Below, in pieces: positions 26,457-35,034 of a stretch of DNA of 64,000 bases (position 1 is its first letter; each line of letters starts with the position of its first letter). The stretch lies in contig NZ_QGLP01000009.1 in NCBI RefSeq assembly GCF_003202915.1, positions 1 to 64,000 on the forward strand, read 5' to 3'. The notes under the pieces were generated by a model that was given only the letters and a program-made list of their open reading frames with translations, was not told the origin of the DNA and searched no databases. The stretch comes from Gilliamella apicola (lineage in GTDB: Bacteria > Pseudomonadota > Gammaproteobacteria > Enterobacterales > Orbaceae). The position numbers and the translations under genes were made by a program.

Positions 26457-26528
26457 AAAGGTTCAAAGTCTGGTTATTTGGATAAAGCAGTGCACTATGA
26501 CTAAATTATTAAATAACTCTGAACCTTT
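26457..26528 (-). repeat. intercistronic hairpin between sorM and sorE
   Basis: AAAGGTTCA (26457-26465) and TGAACCTTT (26520-26528) are exact complements, with inner arms GTTATTT and AAATAAC. The stem has no following T run on the minus strand, so it may protect or trim the PTS message rather than end it. Confidence 0.5.
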
Positions 26529-26576
26529 TTATTCATTTTGAGATGGTCAATTTTTTATCTTCTTCTTTCCCTAGTA

Positions 26577-27407
26577 TCAGCCTAGAATACCTAAGCCGTA
26601 GCCAATAATGCCGACTGCAAATAGTGCAAAAATTAAGATTATTGGACTTACTTTTTTCCTTAACAATTTCATCATTAAAAGTGTTAATGCTAGCGGTAAC
26701 AGGCCTGGCACCAGATCGTTAAGGATGCCTTGTACTGTCATAATGACCTCTTCACCATTGATGCCAGCCGTTTGTGACACAATAAGTGGAACATTTATCG
26801 AGGTCCATTTGGTGACTAATACGCCCATGATAAATAGGCCTAAAATAGTTGCGCCTTCGGTTAATTTTGGCAGAATATTACCCGAGAGATCTTTGACGAT
26901 ACCGATTCCCTTTGATAACCCATAAGTTAAGCCATACCATTTCATTGCCAGTCGAATTAAATTGAATATGACAAAAAACAATAATGGGCCTGCGATATTG
27001 CCACTCAGTGATAATGATGCACCTAGCGCCGCCGTTATTGGCCGTAACGTTCCCCAAACTAATGGATCACCCACTCCCGCTAACGGCCCCATCAGACCTA
27101 CTTTCAGACTATTAATGGTACCGTCAGAGATATCAGCACCATTGGCTTTAGCTTCTTCCATTGCCATGGTGACGCCGATAACTGGCCCACACATTGCCGG
27201 AGTTGTATTAAAGAATGTTAGATGTCTTTTTAATGCTTCGCGTTGCTCCTCTTTTGTTTTATATACTCGTTTGATGGTAGGAATCATATCAACACAAAAA
27301 GCTAAGGCATGTATGCGTTCATAATTAAAAGATGCTTGTTGAAAATTAGATCGAATAAAGGTGCTAATAATATCTTTCTTTTGAATAGTATTTGATATTT
27401 CTTTCAT
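26577..27407 (-). CDS. sorM: PTS EIID component, mannose/sorbose family
   Basis: A 276-residue EIID subunit of a mannose-class phosphotransferase permease. It forms the membrane channel with EIIC. Visible blocks are an N-terminal cytoplasmic part with NYERIHALAFCVDMIPTIKR and EEQREALKRHLTFFNTTPA, then GVTMAMEEAKANGADI and LMGPLAGVGDPLVWGTLRPI, typical of EIID, and C-terminal hydrophobic segments. It lies 17 bases after sorA. Order EIIA-EIIB-EIIC-EIID-reductase is that of the Klebsiella sor operon, which is why sorbose is assigned rather than mannose. Confidence 0.87.
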   Translation of the reverse strand: MKEISNTIQKKDIISTFIRSNFQQASFNYERIHALAFCVDMIPTIKRVYKTKEEQREALKRHLTFFNTTPAMCGPVIGVTMAMEEAKANGADISDGTINSLKVGLMGPLAGVGDPLVWGTLRPITAALGASLSLSGNIAGPLLFFVIFNLIRLAMKWYGLTYGLSKGIGIVKDLSGNILPKLTEGATILGLFIMGVLVTKWTSINVPLIVSQTAGINGEEVIMTVQGILNDLVPGLLPLALTLLMMKLLRKKVSPIILIFALFAVGIIGYGLGILG

Positions 27408-27424
27408 AATAAATTCCTTATTTA

Positions 27425-28237
27425 TTAATCATCTAACTCATCATCAGCAATGATTGAATGATTATTTGACACAATGTTTTTTTCATTATTTTTGCTGGTA
27501 TTAAATTTAGAATTTAATTGCACATAAAGAATGGCAAAAATAACGCCTAAAATACCAAATGACAGTAAGCTAAAGTTTAGATAACCACCAAGAACAAAGC
27601 CCAAATAGAAGAAAGGTGCTAAATATTTGACCATCATCATGTTTAATACCATTGCATAACCAACGACAACAATAAATCCACCAGCAACGGCAAGGCCTCC
27701 AGTAACAATATCTGGTAACATGCTTAATAGGGAGTTAACGGTATTTGCATCAACATAAATGGCGACTAAAGTTGCCGGTATCGCTACGCGTAATGCTTGT
27801 ACAAACAGCGCACTGTAGTGTAAAAGTTCTATTTTTTTGAATTGAACTTTTTCAGCTGCATTATCGGCTTCATGTTGGAAGACCACGGTGATGGTTCTAG
27901 CAAACACCGTTAACACTTGTCCTGCTGCGGCAACGGGTAGGGCGATGGCGATTCCGGTTTGAATATCTTGCTTACCAACTACGACTAAGATCGTCGATAT
28001 GACGCTAGCTAGTGCAGAATCAGGTGATTGGGCGGCACCAATATTCATCCATCCTAATGCTATTAATTCCAGTGTACCGCCTAGAATAATACCTGTTTTT
28101 ATATCACCTAATATTAAACCTATTACCGTACAAGCGATTAGTGGGCGGTGAGTTTGAAATTCATCAAGTACGCTTCCCATACCGGCTATACAAGCAAAGA
28201 TAAATATTAATACAATTTGAAATAATGAAATTTCCAT
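27425..28237 (-). CDS. sorA: PTS EIIC component, mannose/sorbose family
   Basis: A 270-residue membrane protein of the EIIC (ManY/SorA) family, with QTHRPLIACTVIGLILGDIK near the start, then GGTLELIALGWMNIGAAQSP and AIALPVAAAGQVL, all family marks. It binds and translocates the sugar together with EIID. The hydrophilic tail of about 30 residues is Asn/Asp-rich. It is cotranscribed with sorB (28-base gap) and sorM (17-base gap). AGGAGG precedes the start closely. Confidence 0.87.
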   Translation of the reverse strand: MEISLFQIVLIFIFACIAGMGSVLDEFQTHRPLIACTVIGLILGDIKTGIILGGTLELIALGWMNIGAAQSPDSALASVISTILVVVGKQDIQTGIAIALPVAAAGQVLTVFARTITVVFQHEADNAAEKVQFKKIELLHYSALFVQALRVAIPATLVAIYVDANTVNSLLSMLPDIVTGGLAVAGGFIVVVGYAMVLNMMMVKYLAPFFYLGFVLGGYLNFSLLSFGILGVIFAILYVQLNSKFNTSKNNEKNIVSNNHSIIADDELDD

Positions 28238-28265
28238 GTTTTGCCTCCTTGTTTATTCCTATTAA

Positions 28266-28757
28266 TTAATTGGGAAATTCTTGTTCAAGTAACTTGATAA
28301 AATCGACGTTAGGATCGGTAATTACCACTTTTAAACAAAGTTCAACTCCCATTTGCTGCATTTTTCTAAATGCAGATACGTCGTTTTCATCGACTGAAAC
28401 GGCTTTAGTAATTTGTTTTTTGCCAGTTTTAAACGACATACCGCCAATATTGATACTTTTAATTGGTACCCCATGTTCAATTAACCGCACCACATCGGTT
28501 GGATTAGTAAATAGATAAAACACGGTATCATTTGCATATTTGGGGTTTTGATAAACAGCTGCTGCTTTTTCGATACTCACCACAGAAACTTTAATGCCTG
28601 GAGGGGCTGCTTGTTTAACTAAGGTGGAACGGATTTCGTCGTTAGCAACTTCATCGCTCACTACAATGATTCTTTCCGCCTTTGCTTCTTTGGTCCAAAC
28701 TGTTGTTACTTGACCATGGATTAAACGGTCATCAATACGAACTAAATTTATAATCAT
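28266..28757 (-). CDS. sorB: PTS EIIB component, mannose/sorbose family
   Basis: A 163-residue cytoplasmic EIIB domain. The phosphorylated histidine is H14 in VRIDDRLIHGQV, the family signature. Further conserved blocks are VVSDEVANDE and INIGGMSFKTGKKQITKAVS. It accepts phosphate from the separate EIIA (sorF) and passes it to the sugar. Its start codon abuts the sorF stop directly, so translation is probably coupled. Confidence 0.9.
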   Translation of the reverse strand: MIINLVRIDDRLIHGQVTTVWTKEAKAERIIVVSDEVANDEIRSTLVKQAAPPGIKVSVVSIEKAAAVYQNPKYANDTVFYLFTNPTDVVRLIEHGVPIKSINIGGMSFKTGKKQITKAVSVDENDVSAFRKMQQMGVELCLKVVITDPNVDFIKLLEQEFPN

Positions 28758-29177
28758 TTAAAACTCCTCATCTTCAGCGATGTCTTTAGATATTTTTTTG
28801 AAAGATTTGATGAAATCTGATTGGATGTCATTAAGTTGTTCAAAAGCTTCTTCAAAGCTAATTGATGCATAATCAAGATGTAATAACGCTAAGCAAAGGG
28901 GTAAAGATAAACCAGTGATAACTTCAATATTTTCCAATTGTATAGCCAATATTGCGGCTGCGTTATAAGGGCTACCGGAAAAAATATCAGTGATAATGAT
29001 GAATGGTTGATCTGTTGGTGGATTAATGATTTTTAGATATTTGTCTTTTAACGTCTCAATACCGTCACCTAATTGAAAAGTGATAGCATGTAAGTTTGGG
29101 TACTCGCCAACTATCATTTCAATACTATTTTTCATTTCTACAGCAATGTTGCCATGACCTGCTAATATAAAGTTCAT
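28758..29177 (-). CDS. sorF: PTS EIIA component, mannose/sorbose family
   Basis: A 139-residue EIIA domain of the mannose class. The phosphorylation site is H8 in ILAGHGNIA. The second half of the fold is seen in IIITDIFSGSPYNAAA and VITGLSLPLCLALL. It receives phosphate from HPr and hands it to SorB. It is the first gene of the sor operon; the 210-base upstream region holds repeated TTCACAAATG sequences. Confidence 0.9.
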   Translation of the reverse strand: MNFILAGHGNIAVEMKNSIEMIVGEYPNLHAITFQLGDGIETLKDKYLKIINPPTDQPFIIITDIFSGSPYNAAAILAIQLENIEVITGLSLPLCLALLHLDYASISFEEAFEQLNDIQSDFIKSFKKISKDIAEDEEF

Positions 29178-29187
29178 ATCACACCTC

Positions 29188-29288
29188 TTTCACAAATTCT
29201 TTTGTTGCTTCACAAATGTACAAATGAATCTATATTCACAAATGATCAAAGTAAATCACCAATGTGAAAAAGTGTGACGAGAGTTTGA
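29188..29288. promoter_or_regulatory. operator-like repeats upstream of the sor operon
   Basis: TTTCACAAAT (29188-29197), TTCACAAATG (29209-29218) and TTCACAAATG (29235-29244) recur at 20- and 26-base steps, and the opposite orientation appears as AATGTGAAAA at 29261. A CRP half-site TGTGA (29273-29277) follows. The array sits immediately before sorF. Binding by SorC is inferred. Confidence 0.45.
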
Positions 29289-29387
29289 TTTTATTGCAAA
29301 ATAAAAGAAAAAGTTTTTTTTTAACGAAAAAAAGAGGTATTTTGTAAGATCAAAAAATTAAAGATTAGAGAATCGAATAATCATTTA

Positions 29388-30068
29388 TTAATTAATAAAA
29401 TGAGTCATTGAATTTTGTAGGATCTGTAAAGTAAATGATTTTTTCAGGTAGAAGCCTCTTGGACGAGTTAAAATGATCTCGCCATTTTCACCAATCGCTT
29501 CAGTTAATGCTTTGCCATTGGCGGCTTTAGGTCGGATTTGTAAATAGGTACCATAGCGTGCCGTAATTTTTTCTACTTGACCAAGGGCAATCATATCCAT
29601 CAATTCTTGCCAATCTTGTTTAAGCTGTTGCTCTTGTTCAAAAGTTGGCGTCCACAGTATGGGGTGTCCTACTTTTCTTTCGGCTAGAGGAATGCTTCTT
29701 TCCCCTTCAATTGGGATCCAAAGTACTTTGCTGAGTTTGTATTTAACATGACTCGTTTCCCAAATCACCCCATGATTAGCCATTAACGGGATAACACTAA
29801 CAAAAGTGGTTTCTAATGGTTTACCTTGTTTATTAATTGGAATGGTTTTTAATTCGATACCTAAACTGGCAAAATCGCGCTCGGCTTTGCTTCCCGCATT
29901 CGCACCTAGATAAGTTTCAATAAGATTGCCTACCCAGCCTTTTTGTTTGTTAAGGTTAGCAGGAATAGGCATATTGACATATTGCGCTATCTCAGCAAAG
30001 CTATAACCAGCAGCTAATTTGGCACGATTTAACAACTCTTGTTCATTAGAAGGATAGAAGTTTGGCAT
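29388..30068 (-). CDS. mutH: DNA mismatch repair endonuclease MutH
   Basis: MutH nicks the unmethylated strand at hemimethylated GATC sites after MutS/MutL recognition. It has 226 residues. The catalytic triad is D65, E72 and K74 in [14 protein letters not shown], the same spacing as E. coli D70, E77 and K79. [14 protein letters not shown] and [13 protein letters not shown] are conserved. Its presence implies Dam methylation in this organism. A hairpin terminator separates it from the FMN reductase gene upstream. Confidence 0.96.
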   Translation of the reverse strand: MPNFYPSNEQELLNRAKLAAGYSFAEIAQYVNMPIPANLNKQKGWVGNLIETYLGANAGSKAERDFASLGIELKTIPINKQGKPLETTFVSVIPLMANHGVIWETSHVKYKLSKVLWIPIEGERSIPLAERKVGHPILWTPTFEQEQQLKQDWQELMDMIALGQVEKITARYGTYLQIRPKAANGKALTEAIGENGEIILTRPRGFYLKKSFTLQILQNSMTHFIN

Positions 30069-30086
30069 GTGTTTTAAATAAATTTA

Positions 30087-30124
30087 ATAATATCCACAAT
30101 CAATTATATTGGTTGTGGATATTA
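30087..30124 (-). terminator. hairpin terminator between the FMN reductase gene and mutH
   Basis: TAATATCCACAATC and GGTTGTGGATATTA pair over 14 positions with one G-U pair, around a 10-base loop. A weak T-rich stretch follows on the minus strand. Confidence 0.6.
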
Positions 30125-30135
30125 AAATAAATCTA

Positions 30136-30684
30136 TTAACTTAGCTTTTCAACCCATTTAGCATAACTATCAATAATTAATGCAAGAAATGACTGAGTTT
30201 TTTCATTAATATTACCATGTTCATCAAAAGCAGCAGTGATATTACCGACATAAGCTTCCGGTTGTTGTAAAGTTGGCATATCAAGAAAAACCAGTGATTG
30301 TCGCAACTGGTGATTGGCACCGAAACCACCAATAGCGCCTTGTGATACCGAAACTACCGCCGCGGTTTTTTTTGACCAAACACTTTTACCATAAGGGCGT
30401 GAACCGACATCAAGTGCATTTTTAATAACTGCCGGTAATCCACGATTATATTCCGGTGTAACAAAAATCACACCTTCGCAACTGGCAATTGCTTGGCGAA
30501 ATCGAGTATAAGATGGTGGTGGTGTATCAACATCAATATCTTCGTTATAAAAAGGTAAATCACCAATTTCAATAATGTTGAGTGAGAGTGATTCAGGTGC
30601 AATTTGTTGAAGCACTTTGGCCACTTTTAAATTGTAGGAATCCTTGCGTAAACTACCAACAAGTACAGCAATCTTTTTACTCAT
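30136..30684 (-). CDS. NADPH-dependent FMN reductase family flavoprotein (ChrR/YieF-like)
   Basis: A 182-residue flavodoxin-fold reductase. The FMN phosphate loop is GSLRKDSYNLKVAK at residues 10-23. The second flavin motif is TPEYNRGLPAVIKNALDVGSR in shortened form, with GAIGGFGANHQLRQ after it. Relatives reduce quinones, chromate or azo dyes and protect against oxidative stress, which suits the neighbouring dps. The physiological substrate cannot be told. AAGGAG lies before the ATG, and the dps terminator is just upstream. Confidence 0.85.
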   Translation of the reverse strand: MSKKIAVLVGSLRKDSYNLKVAKVLQQIAPESLSLNIIEIGDLPFYNEDIDVDTPPPSYTRFRQAIASCEGVIFVTPEYNRGLPAVIKNALDVGSRPYGKSVWSKKTAAVVSVSQGAIGGFGANHQLRQSLVFLDMPTLQQPEAYVGNITAAFDEHGNINEKTQSFLALIIDSYAKWVEKLS

Positions 30685-30710
30685 TTGTAATTCTCCTTAA
30701 TGAAAAGAGA

Positions 30711-30734
30711 AAGAGACACAAGAATGTGTCTCTT
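30711..30734 (-). terminator. terminator after dps
   Basis: AAGAGACACA and TGTGTCTCTT form a perfect 10-bp stem with a 4-base loop, and the minus strand continues with TCTCTTTTC. Confidence 0.8.
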
Positions 30735-30767
30735 AGTCGGTATGAAAATTTAAGATAACTTAATGTT

Positions 30768-31370
30768 TTAGTGACCTGAAGAGTCTAATTTACGACTAGT
30801 TTCAAATAAGAACCAAGCTCGTTTTTCTGTTTGGTCTATCCACTCTTCGATTAAACTTGCTGTTGCTGAGTCATTATATTTATCACAGATATCATGAGCA
30901 ACACGCATACGAGTAGTCAGTTTAATATTATCTTGGCAGAGCTCGGCGATCATATCAGATGGCTCAACAAAATCAGCGTCATTATCCGAAATGCTTTGTA
31001 ATTTTGAAATATGACCAATTGAACGTAATGTGGTTCCACCTAATTTACGCACACGTTCAGCAATTGGATCGGTCATAGCAAATAGCTCTTCGCCGTGATC
31101 ATCTAACATTAAATGGTAGTCACGGAAGTGAGGACCACTCACATGCCAATGAAAGTTTTTGGTTTTTAAATAGAGAGCAAATACATCTGCTAATACAGAG
31201 TTCATTGCGCCAGAAATATCTTTTGAAGCTTTTTGTCCTAAATCAGTTGGAAATAAAATTGCAGATTGTTGTAATTTTTTGGCAGAACTTACATTTTTTG
31301 CTGTTAGACCTTTTGAAGCTGTTGCAGATTTTGAAGTAGTAGTGCTTTTTTTAGTAGTACTTTTAGCCAT
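30768..31370 (-). CDS. dps: Dps-type DNA-binding ferritin-like protein
   Basis: Dps forms a dodecamer that oxidises and stores iron and coats DNA in stress. It has 200 residues. Ferroxidase residues at the subunit interface are H74, H86, D90, D101 and E105, with the same spacing as E. coli H51, H63, D67, D78 and E82. The first 36 residues are a Lys/Ser/Thr/Ala-rich tail with about nine lysines, longer than in E. coli and suited to DNA binding. AGGAGA precedes the ATG. The gene is divergent from srlA. Confidence 0.93.
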   Translation of the reverse strand: MAKSTTKKSTTTSKSATASKGLTAKNVSSAKKLQQSAILFPTDLGQKASKDISGAMNSVLADVFALYLKTKNFHWHVSGPHFRDYHLMLDDHGEELFAMTDPIAERVRKLGGTTLRSIGHISKLQSISDNDADFVEPSDMIAELCQDNIKLTTRMRVAHDICDKYNDSATASLIEEWIDQTEKRAWFLFETSRKLDSSGH

Positions 31371-31532
31371 GTAATATTCTCCTATAGGTGAATTAATTGA
31401 TTACTTAACTATAACCAAATTACGCCAACTCTTTATTAAAGTCCAATCAAAATGAGCTATTTTTAACTATTACTGCTATATCAACAATCTATGAATGGTT
31501 ATTTAACTCATTTTTCCTATCGTTTTAAATAG

Positions 31533-31580
31533 TTTCTTTCAAAATAAAAGAAAATGTTTCAAAGTGTGATCTAGTTAAAG
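31533..31580. promoter_or_regulatory. control region of the srl (glucitol) operon
   Basis: TTTCTTTCAAAATAAAAGAA (from 31533) has a TTCTTT/AAAGAA dyad, and TTTCAAA recurs 20 bases further on. TGTGATCTAG (31565-31574) is an exact left half of the CRP consensus, but the right half is poor. In E. coli this operon is controlled by CRP, SrlR and SrlM. Confidence 0.4.
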
Positions 31581-31638
31581 TTTTTTTAATTTCATAGTTG
31601 TTAATATTTTTTTGCAATTTAACTCAATAGGAGAAAAT

Positions 31639-32187
31639 ATGATTGATACAATTTCATTTGGAGCCGAATGGTTTATCGGTTTATTCCAAGAAGGCGGTAA
31701 AGTGTTAGTTGGGATGGTCACCTCGATTTTACCTTTATTAATTTCATTATTAGTTGTTATGAATGCGGTGATTAAATTTATCGGGCAAGAGCGTATTGAA
31801 CGTTTAGCACAAGCTTGCGCTGGTAACCCAGTTTCACGTTATTTATTCCTTCCTTTAATTGGTACTTTTGTGTTTTGTAATCCAATGACATTAAGCTTAG
31901 GTCGCTTCATGCCAGAGTTTTACAAACCTAGCTATTATGCTGCATCTTCCTATAGCTGCCACTCAATGAATGGGTTATTTCCTCACGTAAATCCAGGGGA
32001 ACTTTTTGTTTACCTAGGGGTTGCCGCTGGGTTAACTACCTTAAATTTACCACTGGGTCCATTAGCTGTTAGTTATTTCCTTGTCGGTTTGATTACTAAC
32101 TTCTTTAGAGGTTGGATCACTGACTTTTGTACAGCCATTTTCGAAAGAAAAATGGGAATTAAATTAGATAGAAAAGTTCACTTATAA
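31639..32187 (+). CDS. srlA: glucitol/sorbitol PTS EIIC component SrlA
   Basis: A membrane component of the D-glucitol phosphotransferase permease, 182 residues. It is close to E. coli SrlA throughout: [54 protein letters not shown]-like segments and [23 protein letters not shown] 31639 has AGGAGA 5 bases upstream and matches the E. coli start; an in-frame upstream TTG is less likely. It is the first gene of srlA-E-B-D-M-R. Confidence 0.95.
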   Translation: MIDTISFGAEWFIGLFQEGGKVLVGMVTSILPLLISLLVVMNAVIKFIGQERIERLAQACAGNPVSRYLFLPLIGTFVFCNPMTLSLGRFMPEFYKPSYYAASSYSCHSMNGLFPHVNPGELFVYLGVAAGLTTLNLPLGPLAVSYFLVGLITNFFRGWITDFCTAIFERKMGIKLDRKVHL

Positions 32188-32219
32188 CAATTCATCTATC
32201 ACGATAAAAGGAAAATAAA

Positions 32220-33221
32220 ATGGCTAATTATATTCGTATTGAAAAAGGTGAAGCAGGTTGGGGTGGTCCATTAGAACTGCCAATTATTGCCGGTAAAAAA
32301 ATAGTTTATATTGCGGCAGGCACAAGACCGGCAATAGTCGATACTTTAGTTGAACTAACTGGTTGGCAAGCGATTGACGGTTTTAAAGAAGGTGAGCCAC
32401 CTAAAGAGGAAATTGGTGTCGCGGTGATTGACTGTGGTGGAACACTACGTTGTGGTATTTATCCAAAAAACCGAATCCCAACCATCAACATCCACGCGAC
32501 CGGTAAATCAGGACCACTTGCTCAATATATTGTCGAAGACATTTATGTTTCAGCAGTTAAACCAAACAATATCACCGTGATTGAAAAAAATGGTGATGTG
32601 GTTAATGAAGTGGCAACGCAACCATCTCAACAAAATGCTAAAGCATCAGAATTTAAAGATTATGACAGTAGTAAAAAAATCACAGAACAAAGTGATGGTT
32701 TATTAGCCAAAATTGGGATTGGTATGGGGTCTGGTGTGGCGGTTTTCTTCCAGGCTGGTCGGGATACTATTGATACGGTTCTTAAAACCATTCTACCTTT
32801 CATGGCCTTTGTGTCAGCTTTAATTGGCATCATCATTGCTTCCGGATTAGGAGACCTTATTGCTAATGGGTTAGTCCCATTAGCGGATAATCCTCTTGGT
32901 TTAGTAATATTAGCACTCATCTGTTCTTTCCCATTACTTTCACCATTCTTGGGACCAGGTGCTGTTATCGCCCAAGTTATCGGCACATTAGTTGGTGTCC
33001 AAATTGGACTTGGAAATATTCCTCCTCATTTAGCATTACCAGCATTGTTTGCCATTAATGCGCAAGCGGCATGTGACTTTATTCCTGTTGGTTTATCTCT
33101 TGCAGAAGCGAAACAAGATACTGTTCGGGTAGGTGTTCCTTCTGTTTTGGTGAGTCGATTTTTAACTGGTGCACCAACCGTACTAATTGCTTGGGCGGTG
33201 TCGTTATTTATCTACCATTAA
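32220..33221 (+). CDS. srlE: glucitol/sorbitol PTS EIIB component SrlE
   Basis: It carries the phosphorylated EIIB part and the second half of the membrane domain, 333 residues. The N-terminal 110 residues are soluble. Candidate phosphocysteines are C72 and C78 in [17 protein letters not shown]. From about residue 170 it has several membrane segments, with [15 protein letters not shown] and [20 protein letters not shown]. It is followed by a hairpin and then srlB. Confidence 0.95.
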   Translation: MANYIRIEKGEAGWGGPLELPIIAGKKIVYIAAGTRPAIVDTLVELTGWQAIDGFKEGEPPKEEIGVAVIDCGGTLRCGIYPKNRIPTINIHATGKSGPLAQYIVEDIYVSAVKPNNITVIEKNGDVVNEVATQPSQQNAKASEFKDYDSSKKITEQSDGLLAKIGIGMGSGVAVFFQAGRDTIDTVLKTILPFMAFVSALIGIIIASGLGDLIANGLVPLADNPLGLVILALICSFPLLSPFLGPGAVIAQVIGTLVGVQIGLGNIPPHLALPALFAINAQAACDFIPVGLSLAEAKQDTVRVGVPSVLVSRFLTGAPTVLIAWAVSLFIYH

Positions 33222-33238
33222 AGTGTATTTAACTATTT

Positions 33239-33257
33239 AGGGATGAGTATCATCCCT
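33239..33257 (+). repeat. intercistronic hairpin between srlE and srlB
   Basis: AGGGATG and CATCCCT form a perfect 7-bp stem with a 5-base loop directly after srlE, without a T run. It could stabilise the upstream message. Confidence 0.5.
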
Positions 33258-33317
33258 CTTCAATCAACAGCGAAACTAAAGTTTTCGTCTTAACTAAAAA
33301 ATTAGAGAAGGTTAACA

Positions 33318-33686
33318 ATGTCGAATGTTATCTATCAATCAAAAATTAATCAAATTGGTGAGTTTGCTCCAGACGCCTTAGCTGATGGCATGTTAATACT
33401 TTTTAAAAACGGAGCGCCTTCAGATTTGGCGGATTACTGTTTTATACATAATCATGATGATTTAAAACAGGATCTTCAAGTAGGTCAAGTTTTGCAAATT
33501 GGTAAACATACCTATCACATTACTTCCGTTGGCGATGTTGCTAACACCAACTTTCGTGAATTGGGGCATATCACATTGAGGTTTGATGGCAGTAGTCAGG
33601 CTGAATTACCGGGAACTATCCATGTAAAAGGTGATATTCCAAATCAACTTTTTGTGGGTGATGAAATCAAAATTTTAAATAATTAA
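33318..33686 (+). CDS. srlB: glucitol/sorbitol PTS EIIA component SrlB
   Basis: A 122-residue EIIA of the glucitol family, which receives phosphate from HPr and passes it to SrlE. The candidate phosphohistidine is H44 in DYCFIHNHDDL. VGDVANTNFRELGHITLRFD is characteristic of the family. AGAAGG precedes the ATG; srlD follows 10 bases after the stop. Confidence 0.94.
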   Translation: MSNVIYQSKINQIGEFAPDALADGMLILFKNGAPSDLADYCFIHNHDDLKQDLQVGQVLQIGKHTYHITSVGDVANTNFRELGHITLRFDGSSQAELPGTIHVKGDIPNQLFVGDEIKILNN

Positions 33687-33696
33687 GGAACAAACA

Positions 33697-34476
33697 ATGA
33701 AAAAAGTTGCAGTTATCATAGGTGGTGGACAAACTTTAGGGGAATTTTTATGTAAAGGTATTGCAGATGCTGGTTATCATGTAGCGGTTGCCGATTTAAA
33801 TATTGATAATGCAATTAAAGTTGCTGATGAAATTAACCAGAAACATGGAGCCGGTACGGCTAAAGGATTTGGTGTTGATGCAACTAATGAAGAGAGTGTG
33901 ATTAAACTTGCACAAAATGTCGATAATACATTTAATCGAGCTGATTTAATGGTTTATAGCGCAGGTATAGCAAAAGCAGCGCCTATCACTAACTTTGCCT
34001 TAAAGGATTTTCAATTATCAGTAGACGTTAATCTTACCGGGTATTTTTTATGTGCTCGTGAATTTGCTAAATTAATGCTCAAACATAATACAGCTGGTCG
34101 AATTATTCAAATCAATTCCAAATCAGGCAAAGTTGGTAGTAAACATAATTCCGGTTATAGTGCAGCTAAATTTGGTGGTGTTGGTTTAACTCAATCACTT
34201 GCTCTAGATCTTGCTGATTATGGTATTACTGTAAATTCATTAATGTTAGGTAATCTCTTGAAATCGCCAATGTTCCAATCATTAATTCCTCAATACGCTA
34301 AAAAATTAGGTATACCGGAAAGTGAGGTTGAGCAAGTTTATATTGATAAAGTGCCGCTTAAACGGGGGTGTGATTATCAAGATGTACTTAATGTATTGCT
34401 ATTTTATGCGAGTGATAAAGCGTCTTATTGTACTGGGCAATCAATCAACATTACTGGTGGACAAGTCATGTTCTAA
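33697..34476 (+). CDS. srlD: sorbitol-6-phosphate 2-dehydrogenase SrlD
   Basis: It oxidises D-glucitol-6-phosphate to D-fructose-6-phosphate with NAD. It has 259 residues, a short-chain dehydrogenase. The cofactor loop is GGGQTLG (residues 9-15). The catalytic pair is Y154 and K158 in SGYSAAKFGG. NSKSGKVGSKHNSGYSAAKF, NSLMLGNLLKSPMFQSL and the C-terminus SINITGGQVMF are almost identical to E. coli SrlD. It probably also completes L-sorbose breakdown, because the sor operon lacks sorD. Confidence 0.97.
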   Translation: MKKVAVIIGGGQTLGEFLCKGIADAGYHVAVADLNIDNAIKVADEINQKHGAGTAKGFGVDATNEESVIKLAQNVDNTFNRADLMVYSAGIAKAAPITNFALKDFQLSVDVNLTGYFLCAREFAKLMLKHNTAGRIIQINSKSGKVGSKHNSGYSAAKFGGVGLTQSLALDLADYGITVNSLMLGNLLKSPMFQSLIPQYAKKLGIPESEVEQVYIDKVPLKRGCDYQDVLNVLLFYASDKASYCTGQSINITGGQVMF

Positions 34477-34503
34477 TTAACATCATCTTCTAATTTAAAT
34501 ATA

Positions 34504-34534
34504 GTGCGGAAGTGTCAAATAGCACTTTCGCATT
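34504..34534 (+). repeat. intercistronic hairpin between srlD and srlM
   Basis: GTGCGGAAGTG and CACTTTCGCAT pair over about 10 positions with one G-U pair around a short loop. Only a weak TTGTTTGTTT follows, so it may reduce rather than stop reading into srlM-srlR. Confidence 0.45.
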
Positions 34535-34568
34535 GTTTGTTTAGCATAATCTATTACTGGAGATAACC

Positions 34569-34934
34569 ATGAATATGACCACAACGATAATAATTTTTGC
34601 GCTTATGGCATGGTGTATCCAAATCGTTTTTAGTTGGTTGCAAATCCGCCGATTTAATCATGCTTTTCTGACGATGAAAAAGGGACGATATTTAGGTGTT
34701 GGTCGTAGCCAAACCAAATGGTTTAAGCCGCGAGTTTTAATTGCTGTTTCTTTAGACGAAAACCAAACGGTAATTGATTCAATTAGCATGAAAGGTATCA
34801 CTGTATTTGCTCTACCTAAAGCTATTCCTCAATTACTTGGGCTTAATGCAAAAGAAATTATTCCTGAAACGGTATATCCGAATGATCCTGCTTCGCAAAG
34901 TGCATTGTCTGCAGCACTAACTGCGAACAAATAG
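34569..34934 (+). CDS. srlM: glucitol operon activator SrlM (GutM)
   Basis: A 121-residue protein of the GutM family, which activates the srl operon in E. coli. It starts with one hydrophobic segment (about residues 5-22), followed by a soluble part with RFNHAFLTMKKGRYLGVGRS and a proline-rich SPMKG-like middle region. How it activates is not known. It lies between srlD and the repressor gene srlR as in E. coli. GGAGATAACC precedes the ATG. Confidence 0.9.
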   Translation: MNMTTTIIIFALMAWCIQIVFSWLQIRRFNHAFLTMKKGRYLGVGRSQTKWFKPRVLIAVSLDENQTVIDSISMKGITVFALPKAIPQLLGLNAKEIIPETVYPNDPASQSALSAALTANK

Positions 34935-34992
34935 TAAATAACATTTATTTTGAAAAGTATTTTCTTTTAGATTGAAGTATACTATCTTGCAA

Positions 34993-35012
34993 AGTAAATG
35001 ATCTTATTTACT
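34993..35012. promoter_or_regulatory. dyad upstream of srlR
   Basis: AGTAAAT and ATTTACT are exact inverted arms separated by 6 bases, 22 bases before the srlR ATG. It may be an autoregulatory operator or a small hairpin in the leader. Confidence 0.35.
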
Positions 35013-35034
35013 GTGAAAATAATGGAATCTCGGC

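Noticed and set aside
26577-29177. Mannose PTS (manXYZ)
   Set aside because: EIIA and EIIB are separate genes and the cluster includes a SorE-type reductase and a SorC-type regulator, which fits sorbose better.
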